Shown here piece by piece: positions 15,146-19,711 of a DNA stretch of 19,711 nucleotides; within the stretch, counting starts at the first letter, position 1, and each line of letters opens with the position of its first letter. The notes beneath the pieces were generated by a model. The model worked only from the letters and a program-made list of their open reading frames with translations. It was not told where the DNA came from and made no database searches. Location: positions 1 to 19,711 of the forward strand of contig CAIYOB010001215.1 in the NCBI GenBank assembly GCA_903927685.1, in the 5' to 3' direction. A program made the position numbers and the translations under genes. The DNA is from an uncultured Planctomycetaceae bacterium. GTDB lineage: Bacteria > Planctomycetota > Planctomycetia > Pirellulales > Pirellulaceae.

Positions 15146-15349
15146 ATGCTCGACGATCCGCACTTCCACACGCCGTGGCATTCCTTCGAGGAGTTCTCTG
15201 ACGGCCGCAAGTAGCTGCTATTCACCGATTTCGTCGGCAATCCGCGGAGGTCGGTCATGGTGGCCCAGGACGAGCGGATGGGGGACTGCCCGGACGAGCA
15301 CTTGCGGACGGCCGGACAACTCGTGACGCGGCTGAGCAGGGATTCGTGA
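15146..15349 (+). pseudogene. Possible decayed small gene with one in-frame stop
   Basis: From the ATG at 15146 the frame reads MLDDPHFHTPWHSFEEFSDG and so on to a TAG at 15212-15214, then continues with equally strong third-position GC to a TGA at 15347-15349 (68 codons in all). Within it, GGAGG at 15246-15250 sits six bases before an ATG at 15257, which would give a 30-residue peptide starting MVAQDERMGDC. I do not recognise either part. It may be a remnant of a gene broken by a nonsense change, or a true short ORF. Confidence 0.3.
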
Positions 15350-15426
15350 GGGCACTCAAGGGAGGTCATGCCGCTGGCGTTCGCCAAGAGGCAGCGTTGC
15401 GGAGCCGATACTGGCCAACAAGCAAC

Positions 15427-15452
15427 GTTGGAGTTGATGTCGTTGGAGTTGA
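15427..15452. repeat. 11-bp direct repeat, 15-bp period
   Basis: GTTGGAGTTGA occurs at 15427-15437 and again at 15442-15452, separated by TGTC. It lies about 130-160 bases before the oxidoreductase start, a distance compatible with a regulator-binding site, but could be chance duplication. Confidence 0.4.
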
Positions 15453-15502
15453 GGATTGCCACAAGGCGGCGCGTCGGCAAGAATGGGCGACGGCCGCCAG
15501 GG

Positions 15503-15527
15503 GCAGCGAGCGTGACGCTCTCGCTGC
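15503..15527. repeat. Palindromic hairpin upstream of the oxidoreductase
   Basis: GCAGCGAG (15503-15510) pairs with CTCGCTGC (15520-15527). An alternative inner stem GAGCG/CGCTC with loop TGA is also possible. The core AGCGTGACGCT resembles the palindromes at 5377-5391 and 12508-12548. No T-run, so not a clear terminator. Confidence 0.6.
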
Positions 15528-15584
15528 GAACAAGGACCACGGCCGGCCTCCGTGGGAACAACTCAACAGAAAGGCACTCCATCG

Positions 15585-16874
15585 ATGACAGACAACCGCA
15601 ACCTGAACCGGCGGCGGTTTCTCGGCACCACCGGCCGGGCCGCGACCGTCCTGGCCGCCGCCTCCAGCTTGGCTCCGGCGGTCCTGTCCGCACCGTCCCC
15701 CGGCCAGACGATTGGGATCGGCTGCATCGGGCTGGGAACGCGCGGGGGCGACCTGCTCAAGGCGGTCGTGACCATTCCCAACGTCAAGGTCACGGCGGTC
15801 TGCGATGTCTACGGACCGCATCGGCAGAAGGGCCTCGAACGGAGCCTGAACCCGGACGTGAAAGCGTACGTGGATTACCGGGAGCTGCTAGCCGATCCGA
15901 ACGTCGATGCCGTGGTGATCGCAACGCCGGATCACTGGCATTGCCCGATGGTGATCGACGCGGCGAAGGCGGGCAAAGATATCTATTGCGAAAAGGGCTT
16001 CTCGCGGACCTTGGCCGAGGCCAAACGGATGCGCGAGGCGCTGCACAAGAGCGGGGTGGTGTTCCAGTTGGGTCACCATGCCCGGCAGGCGACCTGCGCA
16101 TTGCAGGCCAAGGAATTGATCGCTCAAGGTATCTTGGGCCCCATCACCCTGGTGCGAACGGGCCGCTACAAGGCCTCCGAGCCGGGGCATCCCAACTGGC
16201 GCTGGTACGGCTACTACGACCAATGGGAGCGGCCGGACCCGGCTCAGGTCGCCAAGGAAGTCCAGTGGGACCTGTGGCTGGGCCCCGCCCCCAAGATTCC
16301 ATGGAACGAGCGGCACTTCTGGCACTGGCGCTGCTACTGGGCCTACGGCACCGGCTATGCCGGAGACTTGCTGTCGCACGAAATGGACTTTGTGCAATAT
16401 CTCCTCGGCCACGGCATCCCGGACACTTGCAGCTGCCTGGGCCTGCTCGCTCAACTCCGGGACGATCGCGAAGTGCCGGACACGTGGATCGCGACCTACG
16501 AGTTCGAGAAGCTCGGCCGGACCGTCCTCTTCAGCGGCAGTATGAACAACAGCCGCGCGAAGCAGCCGGTGGAGATCTGCGGCTGTGACGGCACGCTCCG
16601 CTTCGATGACATCGCGCACAACGTGACGCGATTCGAGATCCTGCCCGAGGATCACAACACCCGGCCGAACTTGCCCAAGGGCTACGACTACCGCCTGACT
16701 CCCCGGCAGCCCGATCACATGGAGGACTGGGTCAACTGCATGCGAAGCCGCGGGATGCCGAAATGCTCGACCGACGAGGCGTTCATCGAGACGGCTACGT
16801 TCCTGATGTCGCTGGCGTCATACCAGCAACGGCGCGTGGTGCGCTGGGATGCCGTTCGGGAAGAAATCGTCTGA
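15585..16874 (+). CDS. Tat-exported Gfo/Idh/MocA-family oxidoreductase
   Basis: A 429-residue NAD(P)-dependent oxidoreductase. The Tat signal is NRRRFLG (residues 8-14), followed by an Ala-rich hydrophobic stretch and a cleavage region near VLSA (about 33-36). The Rossmann nucleotide-binding motif is GIGCIGLGTRG (44-54). The family EKP motif appears as CEKG (135-138), with Gly replacing Pro. The C-terminal alpha/beta domain contains LLSHEMDFVQYLLG (about 262-275) with a conserved His in the catalytic area. Family members act on sugars or sugar derivatives, with cofactor loaded before export. AGAAAGG about ten bases before the ATG at 15585 supports this start; the GTG at 15552 would only lengthen the pre-signal region. 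The next gene follows 37 bases downstream and is also exported, so they probably form an operon. Substrate unknown. Confidence 0.88.
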   Translation: MTDNRNLNRRRFLGTTGRAATVLAAASSLAPAVLSAPSPGQTIGIGCIGLGTRGGDLLKAVVTIPNVKVTAVCDVYGPHRQKGLERSLNPDVKAYVDYRELLADPNVDAVVIATPDHWHCPMVIDAAKAGKDIYCEKGFSRTLAEAKRMREALHKSGVVFQLGHHARQATCALQAKELIAQGILGPITLVRTGRYKASEPGHPNWRWYGYYDQWERPDPAQVAKEVQWDLWLGPAPKIPWNERHFWHWRCYWAYGTGYAGDLLSHEMDFVQYLLGHGIPDTCSCLGLLAQLRDDREVPDTWIATYEFEKLGRTVLFSGSMNNSRAKQPVEICGCDGTLRFDDIAHNVTRFEILPEDHNTRPNLPKGYDYRLTPRQPDHMEDWVNCMRSRGMPKCSTDEAFIETATFLMSLASYQQRRVVRWDAVREEIV

Positions 16875-16911
16875 ACCAGAAAGCGGAAGAAACCGGAAGC
16901 GAGACGCAACT

Positions 16912-18558
16912 ATGAGACGCGGATTTGCATTCATTGCCTGCTGCATCGGCCTGCTAGTGAGTCACGGGGGATGGGTTGTCCAAGCCGGCGAACCCGACAA
17001 CGCGACCGCCGGCAAGGTGACTTCGCATTCCCAAGGTCTTCACGGGTACATCGGCTTTCGCGCCGCCCGCCCACCGGACCAGTCCGAGTACAGCGCCGGC
17101 ATGGGGTTCTACTCGGCCGTCTGGCCGCTGATCGACCAGCCGCTGGCTGACTTTCAGATCGGCTTGGCCGGGTCCTGGATCTTGCCGGACAACTCGGACA
17201 ACAAGGACCAGCCGCTGGCCCCGGAGGGTACCCTGGCCCGGACTTGGCGGGAACGCGGCCCCACGTGGGACAGCGTTTTCCAAACGGTGGAGGGCGGCCT
17301 GGGCTACTGGGCGGGGAACCACTTCCGCTACGGGCCGCCGAAGTTCAGTATGAACGCCACGCCGCAATGCTACGACTACGAGATCGGCTCGCCCGGCTGG
17401 TCCTTCTTCTATAGCGATGAAGCTCTGCCGGACCAGCGTTTGGGGATTGCCCAATTGAGCAACCGGCTGCTGATTCCGCCCGACGCCCTGCCCTTCCAGG
17501 GCAATCCGAAGGGCCAGTTTCTCGGCTACACCTGGATGGCCTTGCCGTTCACCGAGCCCACCACGGGCGACCCGCCGACGGGCGACCAGAGCTGGACCTG
17601 CTTCTTGAACGCCGCCAACTTCAAGGGGCCGATCGCCTATTACATCCCGGAAACCTGGAGCAAGATCGGCAAGCTGTTCAATTACCCATTTCTGTACGGA
17701 CGCGGACTCGATGCTCGCCCCGGCACGATGGGCGGCGGGGCGATGGAGATCAACACGGTGCCGCGATTTGACGCGGCCGACGCCCACGGCGTCGTCTATT
17801 CCAAGATCCCCAAGCTGCAGTTTCCCGTGGACCAGCAGGGGAGATCGCTGCTGGTGCAAGACGTGACCTATTACTCCAAGGCGGCGCTTTACGACGCGTT
17901 CAAGGCCTGGCGGGACGGCGGCCCCGCGTGCTCGGGCCGGTTCGACGAACGCGGCGTCTGGAAGTCGCCATTGACGACGCGCACCACGAGCTATGACCAA
18001 GCCGGCCAGAAGATCACCGGGGTCGAACTCGCGTTCGATACCAAGGTGTTCGAGGACAACGTCTGGGGCTTGCAGTGGCTCGACAACCGCCTCGGCCCCC
18101 AGGGTGTCTTCCCGCAGTATTTCAAGGCGGTCGGCGGCGAGCGGGTTGCCGTAGCGGCCGCCGACGTCCCTGCCGAGACACAGCTGCGGGAACAGCAATT
18201 CCCGCTCGCCGAGCCAGGCAGGCCCTACACGTCGCCGGACACCGCCGCCTGGAAGCGGCCCGGTGCGAAATGCGGGCCATTCCAGGTTAACTTGGCGGAT
18301 GGATCCTGCGTTACGTACTACTGGTACCGCTTCATCGACCAGCCGTCCTTCCAGCAGTATGCCTGGAGCGGCGAAAAAAAGACGCAGGTGCAGGCCCTGG
18401 TCGAGAAGGTCCACGCCGCCTGGCCGATCGATCGGGACTATATGGCGCCGCTCCGACGCGGCGAACTGGTCACGCTCGATCCCGCCCTGCTGGTGACGCC
18501 GCCCCCAGGCCTGGAAATCGGCTACGTTCCCATCGTCACGGGCCAGTCCGCACCCTGA
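16912..18558 (+). CDS. Secreted protein of unknown function
   Basis: A 548-residue protein with a Sec-type signal peptide (MRRGFAFIACCIGLLVSHGG, cleavage near VVQA at about 22-25). I recognise no domain. The mature part is rich in Trp, Tyr, Gly and Pro, with dense aromatic segments (GYIGFRAARPPDQSEYSAGM; GLGYWAGNHFRYGPPKFSMN; LGYTWMALPFTEP), suggesting a folded, possibly carbohydrate-contacting extracellular or periplasmic domain. There is no obvious transmembrane helix after the signal and no lipobox, dockerin or sorting tail. The ATG at 16912 begins right at a classical signal peptide; the in-frame extension to 16849 overlaps the preceding gene and looks unselected. It lies 37 bases after the Tat oxidoreductase, so a shared role in processing an exported substrate is plausible but inferred. 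Confidence 0.75.
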   Translation: MRRGFAFIACCIGLLVSHGGWVVQAGEPDNATAGKVTSHSQGLHGYIGFRAARPPDQSEYSAGMGFYSAVWPLIDQPLADFQIGLAGSWILPDNSDNKDQPLAPEGTLARTWRERGPTWDSVFQTVEGGLGYWAGNHFRYGPPKFSMNATPQCYDYEIGSPGWSFFYSDEALPDQRLGIAQLSNRLLIPPDALPFQGNPKGQFLGYTWMALPFTEPTTGDPPTGDQSWTCFLNAANFKGPIAYYIPETWSKIGKLFNYPFLYGRGLDARPGTMGGGAMEINTVPRFDAADAHGVVYSKIPKLQFPVDQQGRSLLVQDVTYYSKAALYDAFKAWRDGGPACSGRFDERGVWKSPLTTRTTSYDQAGQKITGVELAFDTKVFEDNVWGLQWLDNRLGPQGVFPQYFKAVGGERVAVAAADVPAETQLREQQFPLAEPGRPYTSPDTAAWKRPGAKCGPFQVNLADGSCVTYYWYRFIDQPSFQQYAWSGEKKTQVQALVEKVHAAWPIDRDYMAPLRRGELVTLDPALLVTPPPGLEIGYVPIVTGQSAP

Positions 18559-18601
18559 TTCTCCGCGTTTCCTCGTACTGGCAGAAATAGCACGCGCGGT
18601 T

Positions 18602-18618
18602 GAGCTTGGTGGAAGCTC
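18602..18618. terminator. Weak hairpin in the convergent intergenic region
   Basis: GAGCTT (18602-18607) pairs with AAGCTC (18613-18618) around GGTGG, midway between two convergent genes (77-base gap). Neither side has a T-run, so if it terminates transcription it is not by the standard intrinsic mechanism. Tentative. Confidence 0.25.
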
Positions 18619-18635
18619 GATTAGGCCAGCCGAGG

Positions 18636-19711
18636 CTAATGTTCGTTTGGCCTGTCACGGAGTCGGTCCGCTGTTTCTGACGCGCCCAGCGCGAGTTGCT
18701 TTTCGCCGAGCTGTTCCAGCACGCGGGCGAGTTCCCGGTAGAGGCCTGCGAGCAGGCCTGCGGACGCTCGGCGGCCAGCCTCGGTGCCCCGAAATGCGTC
18801 GTACTCGGCAATGGCTTTTTCCAGCAGTCCGCGGGCGGGCGCAAGCGAACCTTGGCGCCGCAAGCTGTCCGCCAGTTCCCAACGGACGCGAGCCAGCGAA
18901 GTCTGGAACAGGAGGTTGTTCGGGGAGGTCGCGACGAGCCGTTCCAACACGCTGGCGGCATTCGTCAGCTGCCCCTGGGCCTCGCTCCACTGCTTGGCCG
19001 CCAGGCAGTGCATGCCGAGTTTCTGCTGGACGTTCGCCTGCAGGAGTGCGTACTCGGGAGCCGTGGGACATTTCTCGTGCAGCCCGGTCGCCAGTTTCAG
19101 AGCCTGCTGCAGATCCGCGACATCCGACTCGGGGAGCGGTGTCCGCGAGTCCGCCTGCCCGGTCATGGCCAGCGTATCGGCCCACTCGAACTGGATCGTT
19201 AAGTCGTCGGGCTTCCGCTCGGCTAACTTCTGCAGGACGGCAATCGCCTGCTGCTTGGCGGCGGTGGCCTTCGCCCGGTCGCCGTTGGCCCAGGCCGCCG
19301 GCAGGATGCTGCGGTGGCAGCGAGCCAAGGCCAGCAGGTAGTCCGCGTCGTCCGGGGCCGCCTGCAGGAGGTTGTCCAGTACTTGGATCGCGTGCTGGAA
19401 CTCCTGCTCGATTTCCGGCGGCACGACGGGAGGCGAGTCCTGTCCGGGCCGGCGCGGTCCGCGGCGATTCTGCTGATCGAGGAGGGCTGCCGACCTGGCC
19501 TGAACCAACGCTTGGAGAGTCAGGGCTTGCTCGTACCGCAGTTCCGGCCGGTCGGCCAGCGGCGACGCTTGAGCCGCGAGCAGTTCCTGGGCTTGGCGGT
19601 GCATTTCGATCGCCCGCTGGAAATCCCCGCTCTTGAGCAACGCTGCTCCACAGGCGTTGCCGGTTTGCACCTCGAACCGCAGCAGGTCCACGTCCGCCGG
19701 TCGCGTGTTTC
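18636..19711 (-). CDS. TPR-repeat protein, C-terminal part (probable Ser/Thr protein kinase tail)
   Basis: The frame is open to the right edge of the window, so the true start lies beyond 19711; the GTG at 19691 is internal. About 358 residues are visible, all helical and Ala/Leu/Gln-rich with TPR-like periodicity: KSGDFQRAIEMHRQAQELL, AIQVLDNLLQAAPDDADYLL, QQAIAVLQKLAERKPDDL, ASVLERLVATSPNNLLFQ, ARGLLEKAIAEYDAF, ending in LEQLGEKQLALGASETADRL. Such long TPR arrays are typical C-terminal parts of planctomycete Ser/Thr protein kinases, but no kinase domain is in view, so this is inference. TPRs mediate protein-protein contacts. The segment around RRGPRRPGQDSPPVVPP is a disordered linker. It converges on the secreted-protein gene with 77 bases between stops. 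Confidence 0.8.
   Translation of the reverse strand, partial: NTRPADVDLLRFEVQTGNACGAALLKSGDFQRAIEMHRQAQELLAAQASPLADRPELRYEQALTLQALVQARSAALLDQQNRRGPRRPGQDSPPVVPPEIEQEFQHAIQVLDNLLQAAPDDADYLLALARCHRSILPAAWANGDRAKATAAKQQAIAVLQKLAERKPDDLTIQFEWADTLAMTGQADSRTPLPESDVADLQQALKLATGLHEKCPTAPEYALLQANVQQKLGMHCLAAKQWSEAQGQLTNAASVLERLVATSPNNLLFQTSLARVRWELADSLRRQGSLAPARGLLEKAIAEYDAFRGTEAGRRASAGLLAGLYRELARVLEQLGEKQLALGASETADRLRDRPNEH

Larger units (their letters stand above)
15111..15584. other. Gene-poor stretch between the M16 operon and the oxidoreductase gene
   Basis: No intact gene of normal size is supported. The left part (15146-15349) is a codon-like frame with an internal stop. The right part holds an 11-bp direct repeat (15427-15452), a CCAAC/GTTGG inverted repeat (15415-15431) and a palindrome (15503-15527). 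A second strong Shine-Dalgarno/ATG pair (AAGGGAGGTC, ATG 15368) opens a frame that runs antisense-like through the oxidoreductase gene in another frame, so I reject it as a gene. Confidence 0.5.

Noticed and set aside
15368..16588. 406-codon plus frame with a strong Shine-Dalgarno before ATG 15368
   Set aside because: It overlaps the Gfo/Idh/MocA gene in another frame and its translation is Arg/Gly/Pro-rich. The Shine-Dalgarno is noted but does not make it a gene.
16954..18414. 486-codon minus-strand frame across the secreted-protein gene
   Set aside because: The plus-strand frame has a signal peptide and protein-like aromatic segments; the antisense frame is a GC-driven shadow.
1..19711. 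tRNA, rRNA, CRISPR, IS or phage features
   Set aside because: No tRNA-like arms, spaced repeat arrays, transposase motifs or terminal inverted repeats flanking a gene were found on reading both strands.

Overview
The window looks like chromosomal DNA from a planctomycete, probably Pirellulales or a relative. This rests on protein content and high GC, with no database comparison. Pointers are an LEPR-type N-terminus with dockerin-like repeats, an HU protein with a planctomycete-looking C-terminal half, a Tat-exported Gfo/Idh/MocA oxidoreductase beside a secreted protein of unknown function, and a TPR-rich protein like the C-terminal part of planctomycete Ser/Thr kinases. No tRNA, rRNA, CRISPR array, insertion sequence or phage gene was seen.

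Layout. Positions 1-428 are non-coding with an imperfect palindrome. Positions 429-2165 (+) encode a LEPR/dockerin/PPC-like surface protein with three exact-period 98-residue repeats. HU is on the minus strand (2356-2679) with a structured leader and likely promoter, diverging from an LpoB-like lipoprotein (3108-3800, +) that is followed by a COG3014-like lipoprotein (3864-5186, +). After a roughly 240-bp leader comes six-domain ribosomal protein S1 (5427-7235, +), closed by a textbook intrinsic terminator (7273-7309).

A promoter-like site (7341-7369) then starts a co-directional run to 15110: a PurF-like protein lacking the catalytic Cys2, a HerA/DUF87-type ATPase with coiled-coil tail, a zinc-ribbon membrane protein, a GNAT acetyltransferase and two M16 metallopeptidase-family proteins. 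The two M16 proteins divide the active-site features between them. A 474-bp stretch (15111-15584) holds a decayed-looking ORF, a direct repeat and a palindrome. It leads to the Tat oxidoreductase (15585-16874) and its partner, an unrecognised secreted 548-residue protein (16912-18558). The window ends in a convergent, 5'-truncated TPR protein (18636-19711, minus).

Functionally the window mixes housekeeping (S1, HU), envelope lipoproteins, a proteolysis pair and an exported oxidoreductase pair. I see no clear defence or mobile system. The points most worth a second look are the PurF-like protein without its nucleophile, the split M16 pair, the hairpin and palindrome in the HU leader, GC-rich palindromes shared between intergenic sites and one inside the ATPase gene, and the LpoB/COG3014 pair in a planctomycete.
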